13,937 bases of DNA from an uncultured Eubacteriales bacterium (GCA_900546315.1 URCP01000078.1:1-13937); one strand, 5' to 3'. Shown: positions 1 to 7,210, counted from the first letter of the stretch. Translations and numbers: made by a program. Notes: generated from the letters alone by a model not told the origin.

Positions 1-271
1 CGCGGGCGGGCTTCTGCCTGAGATCATCTCGAACGCGCTCGGAATCGCCCTCTACGGAATGTTCGTCGCGATAGTCGTCCCGGTCGCCAAGAAGAGACCG
101 AGGCTGCTTGTCGTCGTCGGAATCGCGGCGGGGCTGTCCTGCGTCATAAAGTTCGTTCCGGCGCTCTCGTTCATCTCGAGCGGGTTCTCGGTCATAATCT
201 GCACCATTGCCGCGGCAACGGCGGGAGCCTTGCTCTTCCCGGTCGAAACGGAGGACGCTGACGATGAATAA
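1..271 (+). CDS. azlC: AzlC-family branched-chain amino acid exporter subunit, 3' part
   Basis: Only the C-terminal part is in the window; the reading frame's first complete codon is at position 2, and an internal Met at 59 is not the true start. The visible 89 residues begin with a stretch containing LPEIISNALGIALYGMF, then hydrophobic helices, and end in an acidic tail (ETEDADDE). AzlC is the large membrane subunit of the AzlCD exporter, which in Bacillus subtilis exports branched-chain amino acids and gives 4-azaleucine resistance. The call rests on the hydrophobic pattern and above all on the overlapping small AzlD-type gene that follows, the standard pairing for this family. The stop codon overlaps the azlD start by 8 nt, implying translational coupling. 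The substrate is inferred from the family. Confidence 0.8.
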   Translation, partial: AGGLLPEIISNALGIALYGMFVAIVVPVAKKRPRLLVVVGIAAGLSCVIKFVPALSFISSGFSVIICTIAAATAGALLFPVETEDADDE

Positions 272-593
272 TTACCTCATCTACATACTCGTGATGGCGG
301 GCGTCACATATCTCATCCGCATGATCCCGCTCGCGCTCGTCAAGGGCAAGATCAGCTCGACTTTTGTCAAGAGCTTCATATTCTACGTACCCTACGCGGT
401 TCTGTCCGCCATGACCATTCCGTCGGTGTTCTTCTCGACGGCGTCGACCGTCAGTGCCGGCGGGCTGCTTTCGGCGGGGGTCGGGTTCATTATCGCGGTT
501 CTGCTCGCTTACTTTGAGAAGTCGCTGCTGACAGTCGCTCTGTCGGCGTGCGGCGGGGTGCTCATTGTCGAGCTCATATCCGGATTATTCTGA
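264..593 (+). CDS. azlD: AzlD-family branched-chain amino acid exporter small subunit
   Basis: This 109-residue integral membrane protein has the AzlD opening pattern: a first helix, then TYLIRMIPLAL, the conserved Thr-Arg-Pro region, and later helices around FYVPYAVLSAM and a Gly-rich third segment ending LIVELISGLF. It is the small partner of AzlC in a two-component exporter at the cytoplasmic membrane. I chose the ATG at 264 because it starts exactly at the expected N terminus and overlaps the azlC stop by 8 nt. An upstream in-frame Met at 207 lies inside azlC and would add a basic, non-family extension. The next gene begins 27 nt downstream, so it may share the transcript. Confidence 0.85.
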   Translation: MNNYLIYILVMAGVTYLIRMIPLALVKGKISSTFVKSFIFYVPYAVLSAMTIPSVFFSTASTVSAGGLLSAGVGFIIAVLLAYFEKSLLTVALSACGGVLIVELISGLF

Positions 594-620
594 AATATAT
601 ATTTTAAGGAAGGTTTTATC

Positions 621-1694
621 ATGACCACAAACGAGATACTCGAAAAATTCGCTCTCCCTGCGGGCTGCACCGTGACAGAGACAAAGCAGCTGAACGCCGG
701 GAACATCAACCGCACCTACCGCGTAACGATGGCGGACGGCACACGCTACATCCTCCAGAACATCAACACGAATGTCTTCCGCGACCCGGACGGGCTTATG
801 AACAACATCTTCGGCGTCTGCGACCACCTGAAAAAGAAACTCCCCGCCGGAGCCGATCCTCTCCGCGAGACAATGACGTTCATAAAGACCGCGGACGGCG
901 GGCATTATTTCCGCGACGACGAGGACAGATGCTGGAGAATGTACGTCTACATCGACGCCGACAGCTATGACAGCCCGACGAAACCCGGACTCTTCGGCAA
1001 GGCGGGAAAGGCTTTCGGTGACTTCCAGAAAACGCTCGCCGACTACCCGGCGGACACCCTGTGCGAGACCATCCCGAACTTCCACAACACACCGTCGAGA
1101 TACCGCGATTTCCTGAACGCCGTCGAGCACTGCGCGCTTCCCGAGAGGCTGAACGAAGCCGAGAAGGAGATATCGTTCCTTCTTGAGCGCCGTGACCTCG
1201 CTTCCCTCGCGACCGACCGCCTGAAGACCGGCGAAATACCGCTCCGCGTCACGCACAACGACACGAAGCTCAACAACATCCTGATGGACAAACAGACCGG
1301 CGAGGGTCTCTGCGTCATCGACCTTGACACCGTCATGCCCGGAAGCCTGCTCTACGACTTCGGCGACGCGATAAGGTTCGGCGCGAACACCGCGGCTGAG
1401 GACGAGCCGGACACCTCGAAGGTTTCGCTCTCGACCGAAAAATACTCCGAGTTCCTGAACGGTTTCCTCGAGGGCATCGGCGACAGCATAACAGACACCG
1501 AGAAGAAGCTGCTCCCGTCCGGCGCCGCTCTTCTGACATATGAACAGGCGATGCGCTTCCTCGGCGACTACCTGAACGGCGACACCTATTTCAAGGTCAA
1601 CTACGACAAACACAACCTCGTCAGAGCGAAAGCCCAGATCGCCCTCCTCGCCGACATTGAGAAGAAAATGCCAGAGCTTGAAGCGCTCGGTTGA
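621..1694 (+). CDS. Phosphotransferase-fold sugar kinase, NahK-like (N-acetylhexosamine 1-kinase-like)
   Basis: This 357-residue cytoplasmic kinase belongs to the aminoglycoside-phosphotransferase/choline-kinase fold. The N-terminal lobe carries a Gly-Asn-Ile-Asn nucleotide-loop motif near residues 27-30 and the RYILQNINTNVFRDPDGLM stretch, which closely follows the N-acetylhexosamine 1-kinase (NahK/LnpB) pattern of bifidobacteria. The catalytic Brenner-type motif HNDTKLNNIL starts at H212, with catalytic D214 and metal-binding N219. The metal-binding IDLDTVMPG follows with D234 and D236, then LYDFGDAIR. The length matches NahK (about 359 residues). NahK phosphorylates the anomeric carbon of GlcNAc/GalNAc in host-glycan use; whether this copy does so is inference, as no lacto-N-biose phosphorylase is next to it. 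A good SD (aaggaagg) lies just upstream, and it may be read through from azlCD. No terminator follows. Confidence 0.82.
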   Translation: MTTNEILEKFALPAGCTVTETKQLNAGNINRTYRVTMADGTRYILQNINTNVFRDPDGLMNNIFGVCDHLKKKLPAGADPLRETMTFIKTADGGHYFRDDEDRCWRMYVYIDADSYDSPTKPGLFGKAGKAFGDFQKTLADYPADTLCETIPNFHNTPSRYRDFLNAVEHCALPERLNEAEKEISFLLERRDLASLATDRLKTGEIPLRVTHNDTKLNNILMDKQTGEGLCVIDLDTVMPGSLLYDFGDAIRFGANTAAEDEPDTSKVSLSTEKYSEFLNGFLEGIGDSITDTEKKLLPSGAALLTYEQAMRFLGDYLNGDTYFKVNYDKHNLVRAKAQIALLADIEKKMPELEALG

Positions 1695-1746
1695 TCCCTA
1701 TTTTTGTGAATTGTTTGTAAATGTGTGAGGATCGCCGGAACTTTTA

Positions 1747-1752
1747 TATAAT
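1747..1752 (+). promoter_or_regulatory. Candidate -10 box for the lipoprotein gene
   Basis: A perfect TATAAT sits in an AT-rich patch about 110 nt before the lipoprotein start. No good -35 hexamer lies 16-18 nt upstream, so the promoter would be weak or activator-dependent. An 11-nt perfect palindrome (GACAT-C-ATGTC, 1763-1773) lies just downstream, at about the expected transcription start, and could be an operator. Confidence 0.35.
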
Positions 1753-1860
1753 TATCACGTCAGACATCATGTCGGGCAAAAAAGCGTATAAAAACCACGC
1801 GCCGGCAGAAACTATCAACGTTCGCAAAACAAGAAACCCATCCATAAAGGAGAAAAGAAA

Positions 1861-2496
1861 ATGAAAAAGATAATATCAATAATGCTCATCCTCGCGTCCC
1901 TCGCGTCCTTCGCGTCCTGCGGGAACAACAATAACGGCTCCGACAGCACCGATACCTCGACCGGCGACACCTCGACCGCCGACACCTCAACCACCGGCGA
2001 CACCACAGCCGCCGACACCACCAAAGCCGACGAGTCCGCCTCCACAACCACAGTCTCCGCCGCCGACATAGGCAAGGCTGTCGCCGACGAATTCGGAGAC
2101 GACTATATCCCGGACATGGACATCCCCGCCGACTACCTCGACTCCACCTACGGAGTAAAGCCCGAGTGGTACGATGATTTCTTCGGTCAGATGCCGATGA
2201 TAAACGTCAACGTCGACACCTTCATCGCCGTCAAGGCAAAGGCAGACAAGGTCTCCGACGTCGAAAAAGCCCTGAACGACTACGCCGACTACTACAAGAA
2301 CGACGCCCAGAAATACCCGAAGGACATCGCCAAAGTCGACGCCTGCCGCGTCTACACCAAAGGCAACTACGTCTTCTTCATAATGCTCGGCTACCCCACC
2401 GATGAAGTCGAAAACATGGACGACGCCGCTCAGGTCAAGTTCTACACCGAACAGAACGACAGAGCCGTCAAAGTCATCGACTCACTCTTAGGCTGA
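1861..2496 (+). CDS. DUF4358-like lipoprotein
   Basis: This 211-residue protein is exported and probably lipid-anchored: a KK-containing N terminus, a hydrophobic core, and a lipobox ending S-F-A-S-C with the modified Cys at residue 20. A low-complexity Asp/Thr/Ser/Ala linker (about residues 24-66) follows, encoded by imperfect tandem gacacctcgaccg-type units. The folded C-terminal domain begins near VSAADIGKAVADEF. It contains YGVKPEWYDDFFGQMPM, VDTFIAVKAKADKV, and a late VYTKGNYVFFIMLGYP strand pair, the pattern of DUF4358, a family of unknown function common in Clostridia. A strong SD (aaaggag, 1846-1852) precedes the ATG. It is followed by MBOAT and DHHW acylation genes, and DUF4358 proteins are, as I recall, often found beside such genes. 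Its role may be as an accessory of that system, which is inference. Confidence 0.82.
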   Translation: MKKIISIMLILASLASFASCGNNNNGSDSTDTSTGDTSTADTSTTGDTTAADTTKADESASTTTVSAADIGKAVADEFGDDYIPDMDIPADYLDSTYGVKPEWYDDFFGQMPMINVNVDTFIAVKAKADKVSDVEKALNDYADYYKNDAQKYPKDIAKVDACRVYTKGNYVFFIMLGYPTDEVENMDDAAQVKFYTEQNDRAVKVIDSLLG

Positions 2497-2502
2497 AGTA
2501 AA

Positions 2503-2571
2503 GCGGGGGAGAAGGAGACCTTGAAAGGTCTCCTCCTCCCCCGCACCCCCTCCACCTCCTAACTTTATACA
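2503..2571 (+). repeat. Intergenic hairpin-plus-tail repeat, copy 1
   Basis: A long inverted repeat (2503-2544) has 19-nt arms with one mismatch, closed by a TTGAAA apex. The arms are purine-rich/pyrimidine-rich (gggggagaaggagacc and its complement). A C-rich tail then leads to ACTTTATACA at 2562-2571. There is no T-tract, so it is not a textbook terminator. The same architecture, with different arm sequence, recurs at 8743-8802. Both copies begin 7 nt after a lipoprotein stop codon. Possible roles are attenuation, mRNA 3' protection or a mobile palindrome. Confidence 0.75.
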
Positions 2572-2582
2572 AATTATTTATT

Positions 2583-3998
2583 ATGGTTTTCAGCAGCTTA
2601 CTATTCCTTTTCCGGTACCTGCCGTTTGTGCTCGTACTCTACTTTATCTGCCCGAAAAAACTGCGCAACCTTCTGCTCTTCGTCGTCAGCCTCATATTCT
2701 ACGCGTGGGGCGAGCCCGTATATGTCGTACTCATGATATTCTCGACGCTTGTCGATTACACGCACGGACTGCTCGTGGCACACTACAAGGCTGCCGGAAA
2801 CACGCGCGCGGCTAAGCTGGTCGTCGCGTCCTCGATGATCATCAATCTGGCGCTCCTCGGGTTCTTCAAATACTACGACTTCCTCGCGGGAACCGTCAAC
2901 TCGCTCATCGGAACCACCCTGCCCCTCACCGGCGTCGCGCTCCCGATCGGCATCTCATTCTACACATTTCAGACCATGTCCTACACGATAGACGTCTACC
3001 GCGGCGACGCCGAACCACAGAAAAACATCATCTCCTTCGGCGCATACGTAGCGCTCTTCCCGCAGCTCATCGCCGGACCCATCGTCGCCTACAAGACGGT
3101 CGCCGACCAGCTGAACTGCCGACATGAGGACACCGACAAGTTCGCCTACGGCATCAAGCGCTTCACCGCCGGGCTCGGAAAGAAAGTCCTCCTCGCCAAC
3201 AGCGCGGGCGTCATCTGGGACACGATAAAAGTAATGGATATGTCCTCCCTCCCCGTCCTCACGGCTTGGATAGGCATACTCGCCTACACTTTCCAGATCT
3301 ACTTCGACTTCTCCGGCTACTCAGACATGGCGATCGGGCTCGGAAACATGCTCGGGTTCAGGTTCCTCGAAAACTTCGACTACCCCTATATGTCAAAAAG
3401 CATCACCGAATTCTGGCGCAGGTGGCACATCTCTCTCGGCTCGTGGTTCCGCGACTACGTCTACATCCCCCTCGGCGGCAACCGCAAAGGCTTCGCGAAG
3501 CAGATACGCAACATCTGTGTCGTCTGGCTCCTGACCGGTCTCTGGCACGGCGCGAACTGGACCTTCGTCCTCTGGGGCGCGTATTTCGGCGTTCTCCTGA
3601 TAATCGAGAAGATGTTCTTACTGAAGGCGCTGAAAAAAGCCCCCGCCATCGTCGGGCATATCTACACGATGTTCTTCGTCATCATAAGCTGGGTGATCTT
3701 CGCGCTCGACGACATGAAGTCGGTCACAGGATACATCGGCGCAATGTTCGGCGCGGGCGGCGCGCTTTATGACAAGACTTCGCTCTATCTGCTCTCGACA
3801 AATATAATACTTCTCGTGATACTGGCGCTCGCGTCGACTGACATCCCGGCAAAACTGGGTAACTCGCTTGTTGACAGGCTCGGTGAGAAGCCGTTATCGG
3901 CGGTCGTTCAGAATGTCGTCTTCGCGGCGGTCATACTCATCTCGACGGCATACCTTGTGGACGCGACCTACAATCCGTTCCTGTATTTCAGATTTTAG
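2583..3998 (+). CDS. MBOAT-family O-acyltransferase (AlgI/DltB-like)
   Basis: This 471-residue polytopic membrane protein is of the MBOAT family, which moves acyl groups across the membrane onto extracytoplasmic polymers such as alginate, teichoic acid or other glycans. Family signposts in order are: MVFSSLLFLFRYLP start, KKLRNLLLF and FYAWGEP (about 25-45), ISFYTFQTMSYTIDVYRG (about 125-142), FPQLIAGPI, QIYFDFSGYSDMAIGLG, FWRRWHISLGSWFRDYVYIP with H282, and LTGLWHGANWTFVLWGAYF with the presumed catalytic His322. The length is typical. The start is fixed by the family N terminus, yet no Shine-Dalgarno is visible; instead an AT-rich leader follows the repeat at 2503-2571. The downstream DHHW gene begins 9 nt after the stop, so the two are co-transcribed. 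The acceptor polymer is unknown. Confidence 0.93.
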   Translation: MVFSSLLFLFRYLPFVLVLYFICPKKLRNLLLFVVSLIFYAWGEPVYVVLMIFSTLVDYTHGLLVAHYKAAGNTRAAKLVVASSMIINLALLGFFKYYDFLAGTVNSLIGTTLPLTGVALPIGISFYTFQTMSYTIDVYRGDAEPQKNIISFGAYVALFPQLIAGPIVAYKTVADQLNCRHEDTDKFAYGIKRFTAGLGKKVLLANSAGVIWDTIKVMDMSSLPVLTAWIGILAYTFQIYFDFSGYSDMAIGLGNMLGFRFLENFDYPYMSKSITEFWRRWHISLGSWFRDYVYIPLGGNRKGFAKQIRNICVVWLLTGLWHGANWTFVLWGAYFGVLLIIEKMFLLKALKKAPAIVGHIYTMFFVIISWVIFALDDMKSVTGYIGAMFGAGGALYDKTSLYLLSTNIILLVILALASTDIPAKLGNSLVDRLGEKPLSAVVQNVVFAAVILISTAYLVDATYNPFLYFRF

Positions 3999-4007
3999 GA
4001 GGGCGGC

Positions 4008-5141
4008 ATGAAGACAAACAAAATAACAACGATAGTTTTCTGCGCCCTGATCGGCTCGCTGACAATCGCCAGCATGGTGAATCCCGTGAAAAAATCCTCC
4101 GAGACCGAAAACCGAGAGCTCGCGCAGATGCCTGAGATATCGGTGAAAACCATCTTCGACGGCACGTTTGAGAAGGGCTACGAGACTTTCATCACCGACC
4201 AGTTCGTCGCGCGGGACAGGTGGATCGCCGTCAAGACCGACATCGAAAGGCTCATCGGCAAGCGCGAATCGAACGGCGTCTATTTCGCGGACGACCACTA
4301 CTACATCGAAAACGTCTCCCCCGACAAAGAGGTGTCCGAACGCAACATCGGGTATCTCTCGCAGTTCGCGGAGAATATGAAGGGAACGCACAACGTCCGC
4401 GTCCTGATAGCCCCGACCGCTCTCTCGATAATGGCGGACAAACTCCCGAAGAACGCGCCGGTCTGGGACGAAAACGGCTATATCGACCGGCTGAAAGCGG
4501 CGTCCGACGGGAATTTCGTCGACGTCAGGGACGTTCTCTCGGCGCACGAGAATGACTACGTCTACTACAGAACCGACCATCACTGGACCACCTACGGCGC
4601 GTATCTCGCTTACACTTCGCTTGCCGAATCGCTCGGCTTTGAGCCTCTGGGCGAGGACGAAATCGTGAGAACAACGCTTTCCGACGAGTTTTACGGCACA
4701 ATAATCGCGAAGGTCGGTCTCTCGGACACCCGCGACACACTCGAGAAGTTTGAGTCGAAGAATCAGCCGGCAGTCTCGCTCACCTACAATCTCGGCGAGA
4801 AGGAGACCGAAACGCTCTACGCCGACGAAAAGCTTCAGACGCGCGACAAGTACGGATATTTCCTCGGCGGAAACGACGCGATAGTCGATGTCACGACAAG
4901 TGTAAAGAATGGCAGAACGCTCCTCCTCGTCAAGGACTCCTATTCGCACTGCATGCTCCCGCTCCTCGCGAACCATTACGAGCGGATAATCCTGCTCGAC
5001 CTGCGCAGCTTCAACATGGGTGTGGGGACCTTCGTTGACACCTACCTCGCGAAACAGGGCGTCAGCGTCGACGATATTGTGGTGCTCTACAACGCGAGCG
5101 GCTTCGCGGACGACAGGTATCTTATCAAGCTCACAAAATAA
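4008..5141 (+). CDS. DHHW-family (AlgJ/AlgX-like, SGNH-type) acyltransfer partner protein
   Basis: This 377-residue protein has an N-terminal hydrophobic segment (about residues 6-24) serving as signal anchor, then the ENRELAQMPEIS stretch typical of this family. The eponymous D190-H191-H192-W193 follows within a YYRTDHHWTTYGAYLAY context. Near the C terminus LLLVKDSYSHCMLPLL places Ser311. By comparison with AlgX/AlgJ, D190, H192 and S311 would form the catalytic Asp-His-Ser triad that accepts acyl groups from the MBOAT partner and passes them to a polysaccharide. A strong SD (aggaggg, about 3997-4003) overlaps the end of the MBOAT gene. An intrinsic terminator begins 6 nt after the stop, closing the operon. 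The polymer target is not identifiable; no polysaccharide synthase lies in the window. Confidence 0.9.
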   Translation: MKTNKITTIVFCALIGSLTIASMVNPVKKSSETENRELAQMPEISVKTIFDGTFEKGYETFITDQFVARDRWIAVKTDIERLIGKRESNGVYFADDHYYIENVSPDKEVSERNIGYLSQFAENMKGTHNVRVLIAPTALSIMADKLPKNAPVWDENGYIDRLKAASDGNFVDVRDVLSAHENDYVYYRTDHHWTTYGAYLAYTSLAESLGFEPLGEDEIVRTTLSDEFYGTIIAKVGLSDTRDTLEKFESKNQPAVSLTYNLGEKETETLYADEKLQTRDKYGYFLGGNDAIVDVTTSVKNGRTLLLVKDSYSHCMLPLLANHYERIILLDLRSFNMGVGTFVDTYLAKQGVSVDDIVVLYNASGFADDRYLIKLTK

Positions 5142-5146
5142 AGAAA

Positions 5147-5180
5147 AGAGGATGTCATATGGTTGGCGTCCTCTCTTTTT
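5147..5180 (+). terminator. Intrinsic terminator of the MBOAT-DHHW operon
   Basis: An 8-bp stem (agaggatg / cgtcctct, one G-T pair) with a 12-nt loop is followed by CTTTTT. It starts 6 nt after the DHHW stop codon. Confidence 0.8.
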
Positions 5181-5204
5181 GCTTATATCTCGTTTTTTTG
5201 GTCC

Positions 5205-5316
5205 TCTCCGCTGGTGGGGGCCCCTATTGGGCGCCCGTTTCAAAAATTTAGGTTGGCGTTTTTTTTGTGCGCCGCCACCGACGGGGGGCCACAATTGGGC
5301 GCCCCTACGGGGTTTG
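5205..5316. repeat. Composite GC-rich palindromic repeat, copy 1
   Basis: Two imperfect GC palindromes, around ggggg-cccc-tatt-gggcgccc (about 5216-5236) and ggggggcc-acaatt-gggcgcccc (about 5283-5305), flank an A/T-rich core with T and A runs. The right end reads cccctacgggg. Read on the minus strand, the same order of parts occurs at 13831-13937. No coding sense is supported. Together with the following AT-rich stretch to the promoter at 5495, this fills the roughly 470-nt gap before the next gene. A short direct repeat (gtttgtac[a/g]tccgg) occurs at 5312-5325 and 5409-5422. Confidence 0.7.
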
Positions 5317-5494
5317 TACATCCGGTGATGTTTTGCGGGTATTTGTTTGGTGGTGTTATATGTTCGTTCGCGTGGTATTATTCGATTTTGTGCGACACCA
5401 ACAAAAGCGTTTGTACGTCCGGATAACGTTATATGTTTCCCATTACCCTCGCATCGCCAATTGTAACATTTTTGTAATATTGTCGTTTTATCGC

Positions 5495-5523
5495 TTGTAT
5501 TATTTCGGAATATGTGTTATAAT
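5495..5523 (+). promoter_or_regulatory. Sigma-A-type promoter for the 5611-6039 gene
   Basis: The -35 box TTGTAT (5495-5500) and -10 box TATAAT (5518-5523) are separated by exactly 17 nt. The surrounding DNA is AT-rich. The expected start near 5530 gives an untranslated leader of about 80 nt to the ATG at 5611. Confidence 0.75.
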
Positions 5524-5610
5524 TGAATAAATTGAATGCGCGTTATTGCCTTTATCCCAACATTCCGAACGACACGGATACTATCTCATTCTGAAAGGCT
5601 GGTAAATCCC

Positions 5611-6039
5611 ATGTATCGTGAAATCCTTTTGAAGTATCAGAAAGACAACCCCTGGATGAACATCGCCCCTCCCGCGCCTATCGGGCGTGTCATGTCGACC
5701 GCGAACGACCTCGGCGCCGATTTCCCGGAAGAGGAAAGACAGCTGCTCCTCGAGATGGAAGGCGACGGAGTCTTCCTTCTGAACCTGAACCTGCTTGTCC
5801 GCGCGAACCGCCTCGCCCGAAGCAACGACGAACCTCCGGACGCGAAGAATATCCTCATAATCGCCAAAAGCGACTTCCCGAAGAAATACTACGGGTATAT
5901 AGCCGCCGATGAACAGCCGGACAACAGCGTCGTATGCTACCGCCCCGGAATCTATGTCCTCACCCCCGAGCGCTCGCCGGAGCCCGTCGCGCAGGATATC
6001 GGGACGCTCATTGACCTCTATTATCAGGGGCTCGTTTAA
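5611..6039 (+). CDS. Hypothetical protein, 142 residues, possibly SUKH/SMI1-like
   Basis: I do not recognise this gene with certainty. It encodes a soluble acidic protein without signal peptide or membrane segment. A Pro-rich N-terminal part (APPAPIGRVM) is followed by a helix (FPEEERQLLLEMEGDG), a central helix, then strands ILIIAKSDFPKKYYGYIAA and VVCYRPGIYVLTP, and a terminal helix (VAQDIGTLIDLYYQGL). The two-strand pattern followed by a closing helix recalls SMI1/KNR4 (SUKH) proteins, many of which are immunity factors, but this is weak. I preferred the ATG at 5611 over the in-frame ATG at 5536: it has a purine-rich aaagg upstream, and the extension is only about 13 nt from the promoter -10 box. 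It has its own promoter and shares a bidirectional terminator with the convergent prs. Confidence 0.65.
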   Translation: MYREILLKYQKDNPWMNIAPPAPIGRVMSTANDLGADFPEEERQLLLEMEGDGVFLLNLNLLVRANRLARSNDEPPDAKNILIIAKSDFPKKYYGYIAADEQPDNSVVCYRPGIYVLTPERSPEPVAQDIGTLIDLYYQGLV

Positions 6040-6052
6040 CCGCATATCAAAA

Positions 6053-6084
6053 GGACCGCGGATTTCTCCACGGTCCGGTTTTTT
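6053..6084. terminator. Bidirectional terminator between convergent genes
   Basis: The hairpin has arms ggaccgcgg and ccacggtcc (one internal mismatch) and a 6-nt loop, with a T-run on the plus strand (6079-6084). An A-run before the left arm gives a shorter T-run on the minus strand. It lies between the stops of the 5611-6039 gene and minus-strand prs; the plus-side T-run touches the prs stop codon. Confidence 0.8.
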
Positions 6085-7210
6085 AGTTGTTCTCAGCCTT
6101 CGCGAGCTCCGCGTTTCTGCGGTCGACGAAGTTGTGGATTCTCGTCACGGGGTTCAGCAGGTCGCTGATCGACGTGTCCTTGTTGAGGGTGTCTATGATG
6201 TAGGAGATGTACTTGCACATATTGACCTCGGCGTACCACGGGCGCTTCTTCAGCTCCTCGGGGCGGTAGATGAGGTTTGTCGTGAAGATCTTGTCGAAGG
6301 TGCCCTTCTCGTACTCCTTGTCGAACTTATCGAGGCCGTTGCAGAAGAGACCGAAGGTGGCGAACACGAAGATTCTCTCCGCTCCGCGGGACTTCAGCTG
6401 GTTCGCGACGTCGATTATCGAGCCGCCGGAGGAAATCATGTCGTCGACGACGATTGCGTCCTTGCCGTGCAGGTCGCGTCCGAGATACTCGTGCGCCTCG
6501 ATCGGGTTGGTTCCGTCAACGACGACGGCGTAGTTGCGACGCTTGTAGAACATACCGAGATCAAGCCCCAGCACCGACGAATAGTACATGCAGCGGCCCA
6601 TTCCGCCCTCATCCGGGCTGACGACTGCGAGATGGTCACGGTCGAGCTTTATGTCCGGAACGTTGCGGCAGAGCGACTTTATCATCTGGTAAGTGCACCT
6701 GACGTTATCAAAGCCGGCGAGCGGGATCGCGTTCTGGACTCTCGAGTCATGCGCGTCAAAGGTGATTATGTTCGCGACCCCCATGTTGACAAGCTCCTGG
6801 GGAGCCAGCGCGCAGTCGAGCGACTCACGCGCGGTGCGCTTGTGCTGTCTGCCCTCGTAGAGCATCGGCATTATGACCGAGATTCTTCTCGCTTTGCCGC
6901 CTATAGCGCCTATAACGCGCTTCAGGTCCTGGAAGTGATCGTCCGGGCTCATCGGCACCTGCATGCCGTACATATTGTAGGTTACACCGTAATTGAAGCA
7001 ATCGCTGATGATATAGACGTCATGTCCGCGCATCGACTGAAGTATATGCCCCTTCGCCTCGCCCGAACCGAATCTCGGGAGATCGACCTCCGCCCTGAAG
7101 GTCTCGGTCGTCTCGTGCCAATCCTTCAGGTAATAGTCGATCTGATCGACCATATCCTCGCATCCGCGCATGGCTATGACTCTTAAATCGCTCTGGTGTG
7201 TATCGTTCAT
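6083..7210 (-). CDS. prs: Ribose-phosphate pyrophosphokinase (PRPP synthetase) homologue
   Basis: This 375-residue cytoplasmic enzyme should make phosphoribosyl pyrophosphate from ribose 5-phosphate and ATP, feeding purine, pyrimidine, NAD, His and Trp synthesis. Recognisable elements are: RFGSGEAKGHILQSMRGHDV (46-65), matching the FSDGE region; the catalytic flexible loop YEGRQHKRTARES (118-130), where classical Prs has Y-x-RQDRK-xxx-REP; FDAHDSR with the metal/ATP-site His154; SPDEGG (198-203); and the PRPP-binding motif VVDDMISSGGS (254-264). At 375 residues it is longer than the usual 310-320; extra sequence lies at the N terminus, around 68-95, and at the C terminus (about 320-375). A good SD (ggagg) precedes the ATG on the minus strand. 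Its own promoter lies about 110 nt upstream. It could be a divergent paralogue rather than the housekeeping Prs. Confidence 0.9.
   Translation of the reverse strand: MNDTHQSDLRVIAMRGCEDMVDQIDYYLKDWHETTETFRAEVDLPRFGSGEAKGHILQSMRGHDVYIISDCFNYGVTYNMYGMQVPMSPDDHFQDLKRVIGAIGGKARRISVIMPMLYEGRQHKRTARESLDCALAPQELVNMGVANIITFDAHDSRVQNAIPLAGFDNVRCTYQMIKSLCRNVPDIKLDRDHLAVVSPDEGGMGRCMYYSSVLGLDLGMFYKRRNYAVVVDGTNPIEAHEYLGRDLHGKDAIVVDDMISSGGSIIDVANQLKSRGAERIFVFATFGLFCNGLDKFDKEYEKGTFDKIFTTNLIYRPEELKKRPWYAEVNMCKYISYIIDTLNKDTSISDLLNPVTRIHNFVDRRNAELAKAENN

Noticed and set aside
585..1613. Minus-strand open frame opposite the kinase gene
   Set aside because: The NahK-like motifs on the plus strand are unambiguous, and the minus product has no recognisable features.
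3894..5321. Long open frame on the minus strand opposite the DHHW gene
   Set aside because: The opposite strand encodes a clear DHHW protein with a strong SD and terminator. The minus frame is a by-product of GC-rich codon use, its product is low-complexity (Arg/Val/Asp-rich), and it runs through the repeat.
5163..5530. Short plus-strand open frames in the gap after the DHHW gene
   Set aside because: They lie in a terminator and palindromic repeat, lack SD sites and translate repeat sequence.
5909..7186. Plus-strand open frame covering prs
   Set aside because: It is the antisense shadow of prs, whose catalytic and PRPP-binding motifs are evident on the minus strand.
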